DNA from: Oscillospiraceae bacterium
GTDB lineage: Bacteria > Bacillota > Clostridia > Oscillospirales > Ruminococcaceae
Direction of reading: 5' to 3'
DNA: 40,079 nucleotides
Assembly (NCBI GenBank): GCA_018380115.1
Contig: JAGZUF010000024.1
Location: 1-40,079, forward strand
Below, piece after piece: positions 8,135 to 17,054 of this stretch (positions are counted from its first letter, which is position 1; each line of letters begins with the position of its first letter). A program made the position numbers and the translations under genes. The notes under the pieces are model-generated. The model was not told where the DNA came from and ran no database searches. It saw only the letters and a list, made by a program, of their open reading frames with translations.

Positions 8135-8653
8135 ATGGCTTTGAGAACGATTGTGCAGGACGGCGACCCCATTCTGAAAAAGAAATGCCGCCCGGTGACG
8201 AATTACGACGCGCGCCTGGCCCAGCTTTTGGACGACATGCGCGACACGCTGGAGGATGCAGAGGGCTACGGCCTTGCGGCGCCGCAGGTGGGCGTGATGA
8301 GACGGGTGTTCGTCAGCGTGGACGAACGAGATTTGCCCGAGAACGGCGAGCGTCCGGAGGGTTACAAGACCAAATTTCTGGAATTTGTGAACCCGGAGAT
8401 CATCGCCCAGGAGGGCGATGTGCTTCAATATGAGGGATGCCTTTCCTTCCCGGGCCACAACGCGGCCATCCACCGCCCTGCCAAGGTGACGGTGTGCGCG
8501 TTTGACCGCGACGGCAACCCCTTCACGCTGGAGGCAGAGGGCATGCTGGCGCGCTGCATCTGCCACGAAAGCGACCATCTGGACGGCGTGACCATTATGG
8601 AGAAGGCAGAGTATTTCTATGAGGACGTCGAGCACGACGGGGAAGAGGAATAA
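8135..8653 (+). CDS. def: Peptide deformylase
   Basis: 172 residues. It removes the formyl group from the N-terminal methionine of nascent proteins using a bound metal ion. All three motifs are present: GLAAPQ (46-51), EGCLS (100-104, metal ligand C102) and HESDH (144-148, ligands H144 and H148, catalytic E145). ATG 8135 has GGAGGG upstream (about 8119-8124); a start further upstream in the same frame would lack family similarity. fmt, which supplies the formyl group, follows 3 nt after the stop, the usual pairing. Confidence 0.96.
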   Translation: MALRTIVQDGDPILKKKCRPVTNYDARLAQLLDDMRDTLEDAEGYGLAAPQVGVMRRVFVSVDERDLPENGERPEGYKTKFLEFVNPEIIAQEGDVLQYEGCLSFPGHNAAIHRPAKVTVCAFDRDGNPFTLEAEGMLARCICHESDHLDGVTIMEKAEYFYEDVEHDGEEE

Positions 8654-8656
8654 GCA

Positions 8657-9574
8657 ATGAGGCTTGTATTCATGGGCACCCCGGATATTGCCGCGCAGTG
8701 CCTTGCCGCCATTCTGGAAGAGGGGCGGCATGAGGTGTGCGGCGTGTTTACGCGGGAGGATAAGCCCGTGGGGCGCAAACAGGTGCTTACGGCGCCGCCG
8801 GCAAAGCAGGTGGCGCTGGCGCACGGCCTCCCGGTGTTCCAGCCGAAAACACTGCGCAGCGGCGAGGCGGCAGACATCCTGCGGGGCCTTGCGCCGCAGC
8901 TTATCGTGGTGGTGGCTTACGGGCGCATCCTGCCGCCCGATATTCTGGCCCTGCCGCAGTACGGCTGTATAAACCTGCATGTGTCGCTGCTGCCGAAATA
9001 CCGCGGCGCCGCGCCCATCCAGTGGGCCGTGTTGAACGGCGACGCCGAGACGGGCGTTACGGTGATGCAGATGGACGAGGGCCTTGACACAGGCGATATT
9101 CTGTGTACCCGGCGCGTGCCCATCGGGCCGGACACCACCAGCGGCGAGCTGTTCGAGCAGGTGGCGGGCGTGGGCGCCGGGCTTTTGTGCGAGACGCTGG
9201 GCAATATCGAGCGCGGAGACGTGCACCCGCAAAGGCAGGATGATGCCCAGGCCACGCTGGCCCCGCCGCTGAAAAAAGAGATGGCGCAGTTCACCTTTGC
9301 AGTGCCCGCGCAGAAGCTGCACAACCATATTCGCGGCATGAACCCGTGGCCCGTGGCGTATTTCGAGCACGGCGGAAAAAAGGTGAAGGTGCTGAAGGCC
9401 CGCCCTGTGCCCGGCACAGGCACGCCGGGCACAGTGCTGGCTGTGAAGCCGCTGACGGTGGCCTGTGAAACGGGCGCGCTGGTGCTGGAGACGGTGGTGC
9501 CCGAGGGCAAGGGCCCCATGCCGGGCGAGGCGTGGGCGCTGGGCCGCCGCTTCGCGCCGGGGGCTTTGCTTTGA
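8657..9574 (+). CDS. fmt: Methionyl-tRNA formyltransferase
   Basis: 305 residues. It transfers a formyl group from 10-formyl-tetrahydrofolate to initiator Met-tRNA. The catalytic set matches E. coli numbering: N106, H108 (NLHVSLLPKYRGAAP) and D144 in MDEGLDTGD. The C-terminal OB-fold region (about 205-305) is present. It begins 3 nt after def and its stop overlaps the TTG start of rsmB in TTGA. Confidence 0.96.
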   Translation: MRLVFMGTPDIAAQCLAAILEEGRHEVCGVFTREDKPVGRKQVLTAPPAKQVALAHGLPVFQPKTLRSGEAADILRGLAPQLIVVVAYGRILPPDILALPQYGCINLHVSLLPKYRGAAPIQWAVLNGDAETGVTVMQMDEGLDTGDILCTRRVPIGPDTTSGELFEQVAGVGAGLLCETLGNIERGDVHPQRQDDAQATLAPPLKKEMAQFTFAVPAQKLHNHIRGMNPWPVAYFEHGGKKVKVLKARPVPGTGTPGTVLAVKPLTVACETGALVLETVVPEGKGPMPGEAWALGRRFAPGALL

Positions 9575-10881
9575 GCAGCGCGCGCGAGGCCGCCGTGCAG
9601 GCGCTGGTGCGCACGGAGGAGGGCGGTTATTCCAACCTTGTGCTGAAAAGCCAGCTTGCCTGTTTTGGCGGCACGGCACAGGAAAGGGCCTTTGCCGCGG
9701 CTGTGTTCTACGGCACAGTAGAGCGGAAAAATACGCTGGACTACTGCCTTGGCAAATTTCTGCAAAAGCCTCTTTCCAGGCTGGATGCGCCCGTGCGGGC
9801 CATCCTGCGCGCCGGGCTGTATCAGGCAAAATATATGCAGAGCGTGCCGGTGCATGCGGCGGTGAGCGAATCGGTGGCGCTGTGCCGCCGCATGAGAAAG
9901 GCGAGTGCCGCAGGCCTTGTAAACGCTGTGCTGCGCCGCGCCGCGGCGGTGGACGTGGGAAAAGAGACATTTGAAAGCGAGACGCAGCGGCTTTGCGTGC
10001 AGTACAGCGTGTCGCAGCCGGTGGCTGAACTTTTGCAAAGGCAGCTTCCGGCATATGCAGAGCGCCTTTTGGCCGCCAGTTTTGAAAAACCGGCGCTGGC
10101 CGTGCGCGTAAACACCCTGAGAACTACGCCGCAGGCGCTTTCAGCACAGCTTGCCGCGCATGGCGTCAAGGCGCGGCCCGGCCGCGTGGCGAACAGCCTT
10201 GTTCTGGAGGGCGCGGGCGACGTCGCTGCCCTGCCGGAGTTTTGCAGCGGGCTGTTTCATGTGCAGGGCGAGGCCTCGCAGGCAGCCTGTGCGGCGCTTG
10301 CGCCGAGGCCGGGTGAAAAGGTGCTGGATATGTGCGCCGCGCCCGGCGGCAAAAGCGCCACGCTGGCGCAGTATATGGAGAATAAGGGCGCTTTGTTCAG
10401 CCGGGATGCTGTGCAAAGCCGTGTGCCGCTGATAGAGGAGACCCTTGCGCGCCTTGGTGTTTCGTGTGCGAACATATGCTGCGCCGATGCGCGCATATAT
10501 GATGCCGTGCTGGACGGTGCAGACGCCGTGCTGTGCGATGTGCCCTGCACGGGCCTCGGCGTGCTGGCAAAAAAACCGGATATCCGCTATAAAAGCCTGG
10601 AGGGGCTGGAGGAACTGTACACAGTGCAGCGCGCCATTCTGCATACCTCTGCGCGCTATGTAAGGCCGGGCGGGCGCCTTGTGTACTCTACCTGTACGGT
10701 AAACCCGCAGGAGAACGAAGCCGCCGTGCAGGCATTCCTGGCCGGGCATCCCGGCTTTTGCCTGAGGCGCGCGGGCTGTGCCGTTCCCGGCGCATTGGAG
10801 GCGGACGGCATGGCGGTGCTGCTTCCATTTTTCACACAAACAGATGGTTTTTTTATAGCATCCTTGGAAAGATTGTGGTAG
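9571..10881 (+). CDS. rsmB: 16S rRNA m5C967 methyltransferase RsmB (Sun)
   Basis: 436 residues if read from TTG 9571, which overlaps the fmt stop (TTGA). This start gives the expected N-terminus (SSAREAAVQALVR) of the NusB-like domain (about 1-130); starting 13 codons earlier would add residues lying inside fmt. The C-terminal SAM-dependent methyltransferase has MCAAPGGK (254-261), the catalytic and release cysteines in DVPCTGLG (C326) and YSTCT (C375), and NPQENE. It methylates a cytosine of 16S rRNA. rlmN starts 1 nt after the stop. Confidence 0.94.
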   Translation: MSSAREAAVQALVRTEEGGYSNLVLKSQLACFGGTAQERAFAAAVFYGTVERKNTLDYCLGKFLQKPLSRLDAPVRAILRAGLYQAKYMQSVPVHAAVSESVALCRRMRKASAAGLVNAVLRRAAAVDVGKETFESETQRLCVQYSVSQPVAELLQRQLPAYAERLLAASFEKPALAVRVNTLRTTPQALSAQLAAHGVKARPGRVANSLVLEGAGDVAALPEFCSGLFHVQGEASQAACAALAPRPGEKVLDMCAAPGGKSATLAQYMENKGALFSRDAVQSRVPLIEETLARLGVSCANICCADARIYDAVLDGADAVLCDVPCTGLGVLAKKPDIRYKSLEGLEELYTVQRAILHTSARYVRPGGRLVYSTCTVNPQENEAAVQAFLAGHPGFCLRRAGCAVPGALEADGMAVLLPFFTQTDGFFIASLERLW

Positions 10882-10882
10882 A

Positions 10883-11947
10883 ATGAATCGGATAGGAATT
10901 TCCTCCTACACATTGGAAATGCTGACGGGCTTTGTCACCGGGCTGGGACAGCCGGCCTATCGTGCCAAACAGCTGTTCAGCTGGCTGCACGAAAAGCGCG
11001 TGCAGGAATTTTCCGCCATGACAAACCTGCCCAAAGGCCTTTTGCAGCAGCTGGAGCAGCAGTGCACCATTGAGGTCCTTCGCCCTCTGCGCAAGCAGTG
11101 TGCGAAGGACGGCACGGTGAAATACCTGTTCGGCCTTGCGGACGGCAACAGCATCGAGACGGTGCTGATGCGCTATTCCTATGGCAACTCCGTGTGTGTG
11201 TCCACACAGGTGGGCTGCCGCATGGGGTGCCGTTTCTGCGCTTCCACACAGGGCGGGCGCGTGCGAAACCTTACGGCGGGCGAGATAGCGGGCGAGATAT
11301 ACGCCGTCATGGCCGACACGGGCGAGCGCGTTTCGCACATCGTGCTGATGGGCATTGGCGAGCCGCTGGATAATTTCGACAATGTGATGGATTTCCTGTC
11401 TATCATCTCCTGCCCGCAGGGTGTGAACATCGGCATGCGCAACATCAGCCTTTCCACCTGCGGCCTTGTGCCCATGATGGAAAAGCTGGCGCAGAAAAAG
11501 CTGGGCCTCACGCTTTCCGTAAGCCTGCATGCGCCCACGAACGGGATGCGCTCGTCCATGATGCCGGTGAACGATGCTTACCCGCTGGAAGAGCTTATCC
11601 CGGCGTGCCGGGCTTACCAGAAGGCCACGGGAAGGCGCATCAGCTTTGAATATTCCATTGCGCGCGGCGTGAACGATTCCGAGCAGACGGCGCGCAAACT
11701 GGCAAAGCTTATCGAGGGGATGGGCGCGCATGTGAACCTTATCCCCATCAACCCGGTGGACGGTTCGCCTTATTCTGCGGCGGACGCTGCCAACGTCAGG
11801 CGGTTTCAGAACACGCTTTTGTCTCTGGGCGTGAACGCCACGGTGCGCCGCCGGCTTGGAACAGAGATCAGTGCCGCCTGCGGCCAGCTGCGCCGTGAGG
11901 CGAACAAGGAGGGAACGCCCGCAAATGGAATTGTCCGCCAGAACTGA
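10883..11947 (+). CDS. rlmN: Dual-specificity 23S rRNA/tRNA m2A methyltransferase RlmN
   Basis: 354 residues, family length. A radical-SAM enzyme that methylates C2 of adenosine in 23S rRNA and some tRNAs. The cluster motif CRMGCRFC supplies C112, C116 and C119 for the 4Fe-4S cluster; GIGEPLDN and SLHAP are typical; the second catalytic cysteine is C333 in SAACGQLR. The start is ATG 10883, one base after rsmB. The last 23 nt overlap prpC. Confidence 0.96.
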   Translation: MNRIGISSYTLEMLTGFVTGLGQPAYRAKQLFSWLHEKRVQEFSAMTNLPKGLLQQLEQQCTIEVLRPLRKQCAKDGTVKYLFGLADGNSIETVLMRYSYGNSVCVSTQVGCRMGCRFCASTQGGRVRNLTAGEIAGEIYAVMADTGERVSHIVLMGIGEPLDNFDNVMDFLSIISCPQGVNIGMRNISLSTCGLVPMMEKLAQKKLGLTLSVSLHAPTNGMRSSMMPVNDAYPLEELIPACRAYQKATGRRISFEYSIARGVNDSEQTARKLAKLIEGMGAHVNLIPINPVDGSPYSAADAANVRRFQNTLLSLGVNATVRRRLGTEISAACGQLRREANKEGTPANGIVRQN

Positions 11948-12677
11948 TATAGGCAACAAGCGTGCGGAAAACCAGGACAGCTACCGTGCCCAGGCACACA
12001 CAGACGGCAAAGCCTGGCTGGCTGTGTGCGACGGCATGGGCGGCGCGCGCGGCGGGCGGCTGGCAAGCGGTTTGGCTGTGGCCAGCATCGAACAGGTGCT
12101 GTGCGCCGGGCTGCCCGGTGTGGAAACGGACAAACAGGCCCGCGCCCTGCTGGAACAGGCGGTGCGCAGTGCGAATGAGGCTGTGTATGAAAAAGCGCTT
12201 GCCACACCCGCAGCCCGCGGCATGGGCACCACGGTGGTGTGCGGCGTGTGCCGCGGCGGCATGCTGCAGTATGCGCATGTAGGCGATTCCCGCATCTATC
12301 TGTTCCATGGGCATTCCATCTGCCAGCTCACGAAGGACCACTCCATCGTGCAGGAGCTGGTGGAGCAGGGATCCATCACCGCAGAGGAGGCGGCCTTTCA
12401 CCCGCGCAAGAACCTCATCACCCGCGCTTTGGGCGTGGGCCCGCAGGTAGAGGTGGATTTTGGCGAAATAGTGCTTTCCCCAGGCGATATTCTGGTGCTG
12501 TGCACGGATGGGCTGAGCAATTACGTCACGGTGGATGAGATGGAGGAAATCATCCAGAACACCGGCTTCTACAATATGGCGGACGCCCTTGTGAACCGTG
12601 CGCTTGAGGCCGGCGGGCTGGACAATGTCACGGTGCTGCTTGCAAAGTGCGAAGCTACGGAGGAGAACAATGGATAA
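11925..12677 (+). CDS. prpC: PP2C-type Ser/Thr protein phosphatase (PrpC/Stp)
   Basis: 250 residues. A metal-dependent phosphatase expected to reverse phosphorylation by the adjacent PASTA kinase. Visible PP2C motifs: DIGNKRAENQD with D18, CDGMGG with D36, MGTTVV, HVGDSRIYL, DHSIVQELVEQG, LVLCTDGLSNYV and GGLDNVTVLL. ATG 11925 is preceded by AAGGAGGG (about 11906-11913). It overlaps rlmN by 23 nt and prkC by 8 nt, so the phosphatase and kinase are translationally coupled. Confidence 0.95.
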   Translation: MELSARTDIGNKRAENQDSYRAQAHTDGKAWLAVCDGMGGARGGRLASGLAVASIEQVLCAGLPGVETDKQARALLEQAVRSANEAVYEKALATPAARGMGTTVVCGVCRGGMLQYAHVGDSRIYLFHGHSICQLTKDHSIVQELVEQGSITAEEAAFHPRKNLITRALGVGPQVEVDFGEIVLSPGDILVLCTDGLSNYVTVDEMEEIIQNTGFYNMADALVNRALEAGGLDNVTVLLAKCEATEENNG

Positions 12678-14583
12678 CACTGCGAACAAAATGCTGGATG
12701 GCCGCTACCGCATTGAAAAGCTGCTGGGCGCAGGCGGCATGGCCAATGTGTATAAAGCCACGGACATGAAGGAAAACCGCCCCGTGGCGGTGAAGGTGCT
12801 GCGCGCTGAATTCATGAACAATGCCGACCTTGTGCGCCGGTTCAAAAATGAATCGAAGGCCATTTCCGTGCTGGATCATCCCAACATCGTGAAGGTGTAC
12901 GACATCAACATCACGGAAAAGCTTTCCTATATCGTGATGGAGTATGTAGAGGGCATCACGCTCAAAGACTATATGAACTACCGCAAGCAGCCTTTGACCG
13001 TGAAGGAGACCATGCATTTTGTGCGGCAAACGCTGCTTGCCCTGCAGCATGCGCATGAAAAGGGCATTGTGCACCGGGATGTGAAGCCTCAGAATATCAT
13101 GCTTTTGCAGAACGGCTCCATCAAGGTGATGGATTTTGGCATTGCGCGCTTCTCCCGTTCAGAGAACCAGACGGTGACGGATAAAGCCATTGGCTCTGTG
13201 CACTATATCAGCCCTGAGCAGGCCAAGGGCGACGTGACAGACGCGAAGGCGGATATTTATTCGGTGGGCGTAATGATGTACGAGATGCTTTCGGGCCGCC
13301 TTCCGTTCGATTCCGACAGCCCCGTGTCCATTGCAATTAAGCAGATTGCCGACACGGCCACACCGCTGCGCCAGGTGAACCCCAACGTGCCGGAAGGCCT
13401 TGCGGCCATCACGGCGCGCGCCATGGCAAAAGACCCGCGCAGCCGTTACCCTTCGGCGCGGGAGATGCTGGCGGACCTGGAAGAATTTCGCCGCAACCCC
13501 AATGTGAAGTTTGAGTACCATGATGAGCCCGCCCCCATGGCGGAAGAGCCCACGCGGTATATGGACAAGGTGGTGAGCAACACGCCTGAAAGACGTTCTT
13601 CCGGCGCGCCGGGCAGGCGCCCCGGCACGCGCGGCACAGCCGCCAGAAAACAGGGCGCTTCCCGCAGCGGCGGAAAAAAGGGTAAGGGCCGTCTTGTGTT
13701 GCCCGTTATGGCAGGCATGGCCGCAGCGTTTGCCGTGGGCGCAGCTATCCTTGTATTTGTCATTTTCAAAACGTCCGGCACCACGCTGTTCAGCAATGTG
13801 GAGGATGTGGACCTGCCGAATTTTGTAGAGATGTCCTGGGAAGAAATACAAAACGACCCGCAGTATGCTTCGTTCGATTTTGACGTAAAGGATGATTACA
13901 GCGCCGAGTACGCCGAAGGCGTGATTTACGATCAGTCTCCCAAGGCGCCCAAACGCGTGAAGGCCAACGCCACCGTGACGCTGTATGTCAGCAAGGGCAC
14001 CCAGGTAGTAAGCCTGCCGGATGTGCTGGGCAAAGAGCGCTACGACGCGCGTGACGAACTGCAGAACCTGGGCCTTGTGGTGACAATCCGCATTGAAGAA
14101 CGGGAAGATATGGCAGAGAACCTTGTGTTCAAGGTGACAGACGCCGCCAGCCAGGAGCTTACTGCAGGCGCGCAGCTAAAAACGGGCGATTCTGTGTACA
14201 TCTATGTGAGCCGCGAACACTATGACAACGAAGTGAAGGTGCCGGATATCACCAACATGACGCTGGAGGACGCGAAAAAACTGCTGTCCTCCCGCAACCT
14301 GCGCCTTGGCCCGCAGACCGAAGTGTATTCGGATGCCGCGCCGGGCACGGTGGTGAACCAGAACCCGAAGGCGGGGGAGGCGCTGGTGATTGGCGAGCCG
14401 GTTTCCGTGGAAGTTTCGAAGGGCCCGGCGCCCACGCCGGAGCCCACTCCCACCCCGACACCCACCCCAACGCCGACGCCCACCCCAAGCACAACACCCA
14501 GCGCAAGCCCCAGTGCGCCGCCCGAACCCTCTCCATCAACGCCCCCGACGCAGCCAACAGAAGAGCCTGACGGCGGCGATTGA
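12670..14583 (+). CDS. prkC: PASTA-domain Ser/Thr protein kinase (PrkC/PknB)
   Basis: 637 residues. The cytoplasmic kinase domain (about 11-275) has the glycine loop GAGGMANV, K42 in VAVKVL, HRDVKPQN (135-142), DFG (155-157) and activation-loop threonines around TVTDKAIGS. A basic linker leads to one membrane segment (342-366), then three extracellular PASTA domains (about 376-443, 445-515, 520-585) and a Pro/Thr/Ser-rich tail (586-637). Such kinases sense muropeptides or lipid II and adjust growth, wall synthesis and, in Bacillus, spore germination. ATG 12670 overlaps the prpC stop. The first PASTA domain closely resembles that of the next gene, pointing to duplication. Confidence 0.95.
   Translation: MDNTANKMLDGRYRIEKLLGAGGMANVYKATDMKENRPVAVKVLRAEFMNNADLVRRFKNESKAISVLDHPNIVKVYDINITEKLSYIVMEYVEGITLKDYMNYRKQPLTVKETMHFVRQTLLALQHAHEKGIVHRDVKPQNIMLLQNGSIKVMDFGIARFSRSENQTVTDKAIGSVHYISPEQAKGDVTDAKADIYSVGVMMYEMLSGRLPFDSDSPVSIAIKQIADTATPLRQVNPNVPEGLAAITARAMAKDPRSRYPSAREMLADLEEFRRNPNVKFEYHDEPAPMAEEPTRYMDKVVSNTPERRSSGAPGRRPGTRGTAARKQGASRSGGKKGKGRLVLPVMAGMAAAFAVGAAILVFVIFKTSGTTLFSNVEDVDLPNFVEMSWEEIQNDPQYASFDFDVKDDYSAEYAEGVIYDQSPKAPKRVKANATVTLYVSKGTQVVSLPDVLGKERYDARDELQNLGLVVTIRIEEREDMAENLVFKVTDAASQELTAGAQLKTGDSVYIYVSREHYDNEVKVPDITNMTLEDAKKLLSSRNLRLGPQTEVYSDAAPGTVVNQNPKAGEALVIGEPVSVEVSKGPAPTPEPTPTPTPTPTPTPTPSTTPSASPSAPPEPSPSTPPTQPTEEPDGGD
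14431..14488 (+). repeat. Pro-Thr hexanucleotide-like repeat inside prkC
   Basis: Degenerate CCNACN/CCNACG units encode consecutive Pro-Thr pairs in the extracellular tail of the kinase. Such repeats can change length by slippage in frame. It probably acts as a flexible wall-spanning stalk. Confidence 0.6.
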
Positions 14584-14646
14584 ATGCGCAGACATGTGCA
14601 TATCATAAAAGCAGAAAACAAATGCTGACACAGTGAGGAATAAGCC

Positions 14647-16182
14647 GTGGCTGAAGAAAAGAATACCGTAGAAAAAGAAAACGATGCACAGGCCCTGCCC
14701 AAGCCCGTGCAGCCCAAGCCGGCTTCGCAGAAAAAACCGGCTAAAAAGCCGCGCAAAAATGCCTCTGCCAACGCGGCACGGCGCGAAGCTGAAAAACAGC
14801 GCCGCGCCGCGGGCAGCGAAAAGAAAAAACAGAGCAGCGCGGGCGCTGCCCCTCAGCGGAAGCGTGCAGGGGCGGATGAAGATTCTTTGCCGGGCGGGGC
14901 AGCTGCTGCGGCGGCACACGATGCATCTGCAGGGACAGCGCGCGAAGCCTGCCTTGTTCAAAAGGCCGCAGCGCCGGATGCACAGACTGCGCGGCCCGCT
15001 GCCCCGGAAGAAGAACGGCAAGAGCTGCATACACAGCCCCCTGTACCGCAGCAGGCTGCCGGTGAGCAGCAGGAGCAGGCCTTTGCAATGCCGCAGGGCA
15101 CGCCCGCAGAGCCGGACGGGGCCGCAGCACCGCAGGCTGTGCCCGAAGGCGGGCAGACCGCTTCAGAAGATGCTTTTGATGAATTGAAAGAGGATGAAGG
15201 CGGCCAGGATGCCGCGCCGTCCGGCCCCGAACAGGAAGCGCCGCGGGAAGGCGGGCCGTTCAAAGAGGAACAGCCTGCCGCGCCGGTGCAGGAAGAGCAG
15301 GCGGAAAAGAAGAAAAAACGTGTGCGCAGGCGCCACTACTTTGCCTTTTATGTGGCCGTGTGCACGGGCGTGGTGGCACTGGCGTCTCTCGTCTCCATTT
15401 TTGTAATGTTCTTTGCCACGGGCAACCCGCTGTTCAGCACGGCACAGGATGTGGAGCTGCCCAACTTCTATAACATGACGCAGGAAGAGATAGAGGCCGA
15501 CGAGGCATACAGTAACTTCCGCATCGAATTTGTGGATGTTTACAGCGACGAGGTAGCCGAGGGCCATGTGGTGGACCAATCGCCCAGGCCGCCGAAAGAA
15601 GTGAAAGAGAACGCACGCATCACGGTGCGTGTCAGCAGAGGCGTAGAACAGGTGGAAGTGCCGGATATGGTGGGCTGGACGCGCACCTCGGCAAGCGAAA
15701 AGGTCAAATCCATCAACTTGAGCATCCTTATCAAATATGAGACGGATGACACTAAGCCGTATAATACCGTGCTTCGCACGGTGCCTGCCGCGGGAACTGT
15801 GCTGGAGGCAGGCGAGACGCTTACCGTGTATATCAACCGGGAAGAGCTGGCGGTGGGCTCTACCATCGCCCCCAGCTGCGTGGGCCTTGGCCAGAACGAG
15901 GCGGGCCGCCTGCTCACCTCGCGGGGGCTCAGCTATTCCTTCATTAAGGTGGACAGCGCCTCTCCGGCGGGCTATGTGGTAAGCCAGTCGCCCCGTGCGG
16001 GCGAAAGCATGGCCCAGGGCGGCAGCGTGACGCTGCGCGTTTCAAACGGGCAGGGCGCCAGCGGCGATGGTACGATACGAGACCCGAATGTGGCCGATGG
16101 CTCTGTCACCGGGCACCACCACACCTGGGTGGCCTGGCAGGACGGAAAATGGATATGCACAGTGTGCAATGCGGTGAAATAA
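14647..16182 (+). CDS. Kinase-less PASTA membrane protein with C-terminal HHH...CxxC motif
   Basis: 511 residues from GTG 14647. The N-terminal 225 residues are low-complexity: first Lys/Arg/Ala/Pro-rich, then Glu/Pro/Gln/Ala-rich, ending in a basic run (EKKKKRVRRR). One membrane segment follows (231-257), then three PASTA domains (about 265-332, 335-397, 402-467) and a tail ending GHHHTW...KWICTVCNAVK, with H490-H492 and C504/C507. PASTA domain 1 and its entry (LFS..-DVELPNF..M..EEI) mirror prkC, so the extracellular half looks like a duplicate of the kinase's, with the kinase domain replaced by a disordered tail. A partner or substrate of the upstream kinase and phosphatase is a likely inference. 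Nothing in it suggests enzymatic activity. Confidence 0.85.
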   Translation: MAEEKNTVEKENDAQALPKPVQPKPASQKKPAKKPRKNASANAARREAEKQRRAAGSEKKKQSSAGAAPQRKRAGADEDSLPGGAAAAAAHDASAGTAREACLVQKAAAPDAQTARPAAPEEERQELHTQPPVPQQAAGEQQEQAFAMPQGTPAEPDGAAAPQAVPEGGQTASEDAFDELKEDEGGQDAAPSGPEQEAPREGGPFKEEQPAAPVQEEQAEKKKKRVRRRHYFAFYVAVCTGVVALASLVSIFVMFFATGNPLFSTAQDVELPNFYNMTQEEIEADEAYSNFRIEFVDVYSDEVAEGHVVDQSPRPPKEVKENARITVRVSRGVEQVEVPDMVGWTRTSASEKVKSINLSILIKYETDDTKPYNTVLRTVPAAGTVLEAGETLTVYINREELAVGSTIAPSCVGLGQNEAGRLLTSRGLSYSFIKVDSASPAGYVVSQSPRAGESMAQGGSVTLRVSNGQGASGDGTIRDPNVADGSVTGHHHTWVAWQDGKWICTVCNAVK

Positions 16183-16184
16183 AA

Positions 16185-17054
16185 ATGGAAAAAACACCTT
16201 ATATTGTAAAGGGCATCGGCGGTTTTTACTATGTGAAAACCGCCGATGGCATTGTGGAATGCCGCGCAAAGGGCATTTTCCGCAGGCGCGGCGTCACCCC
16301 TGTGGCCGGTGACCGTGTACGGCTGGAGCATGAGACGGGCACGGCCGTTATTGCCGAGATACTGCCGCGCAAAAATGTATTTGTGCGGCCTCCCGTGGCC
16401 AACGTAGACCAGTTTTTTATTGTGGCCAGCACGGTGCAGCCTGTGCCAAGCACGCTGGTGATAGACAAGCTCAGCGCCATCGCGGTGGACCGTGGCGCCC
16501 AGCCGGTGCTGGTCATCACAAAGGGCGACCTGTACGGGGCCGATACGCTTGCGCAGTGCTACAGCACAGCAGGCTTCCCCGTGCTGTGCGTGAACGCGGC
16601 CACCGGAGAAGGGCTGGCACCGCTGCGCGATATGCTGGCCGGCAAGCTCAGTGTGTTCAGCGGCAATTCCGGTGTGGGGAAATCCACCCTTTTGGGTGCG
16701 CTGATGCCGGGGTGCGAGCTGGAGACAGCAGAAATATCTCAAAAGCTGGGCCGTGGCCGCCACACCACGCGTGAGGTGGTGCTGTACGAGGCGCACGGCG
16801 GCCTTGTGGCTGATACGCCCGGTTTTGCCAGCCTGGACATGGCCCGTGCCGCCGCCATTCCCAAGGAAAACCTTGAGCTGGCCTTTCCGGACATTGCCCG
16901 CCTGTTTGGGCAGTGCCGCTTTACGGGCTGTTCTCATTTATCCGAGGTGGGCTGCGCCGTGCGCGAGGCCGTGCACAGGGGAGAAATAGCCCGCACGCGG
17001 TACGAAAGCTATGCCGCACTTTACGAACAGGCAAAGGAGCAGGAAAAGCGATGA
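16185..17054 (+). CDS. rsgA: Ribosome small subunit-dependent GTPase RsgA
   Basis: 289 residues. A circularly permuted GTPase that assists late 30S assembly. An N-terminal OB fold (about 1-65) is followed by TKGD (112-115, G4), GNSGVGKS (160-167, G1) and DTPG (210-213, G3), in the permuted order, and then the zinc site C244-x4-C249-x-H251-x5-C257. ATG 16185 lies 2 nt after the stop of the PASTA gene and fits the family N-terminus; no strong ribosome binding site is visible, so reinitiation is likely. It overlaps thiN by 4 nt. The rpe gene found between rsgA and thiN in many Firmicutes is missing. Confidence 0.95.
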   Translation: MEKTPYIVKGIGGFYYVKTADGIVECRAKGIFRRRGVTPVAGDRVRLEHETGTAVIAEILPRKNVFVRPPVANVDQFFIVASTVQPVPSTLVIDKLSAIAVDRGAQPVLVITKGDLYGADTLAQCYSTAGFPVLCVNAATGEGLAPLRDMLAGKLSVFSGNSGVGKSTLLGALMPGCELETAEISQKLGRGRHTTREVVLYEAHGGLVADTPGFASLDMARAAAIPKENLELAFPDIARLFGQCRFTGCSHLSEVGCAVREAVHRGEIARTRYESYAALYEQAKEQEKR

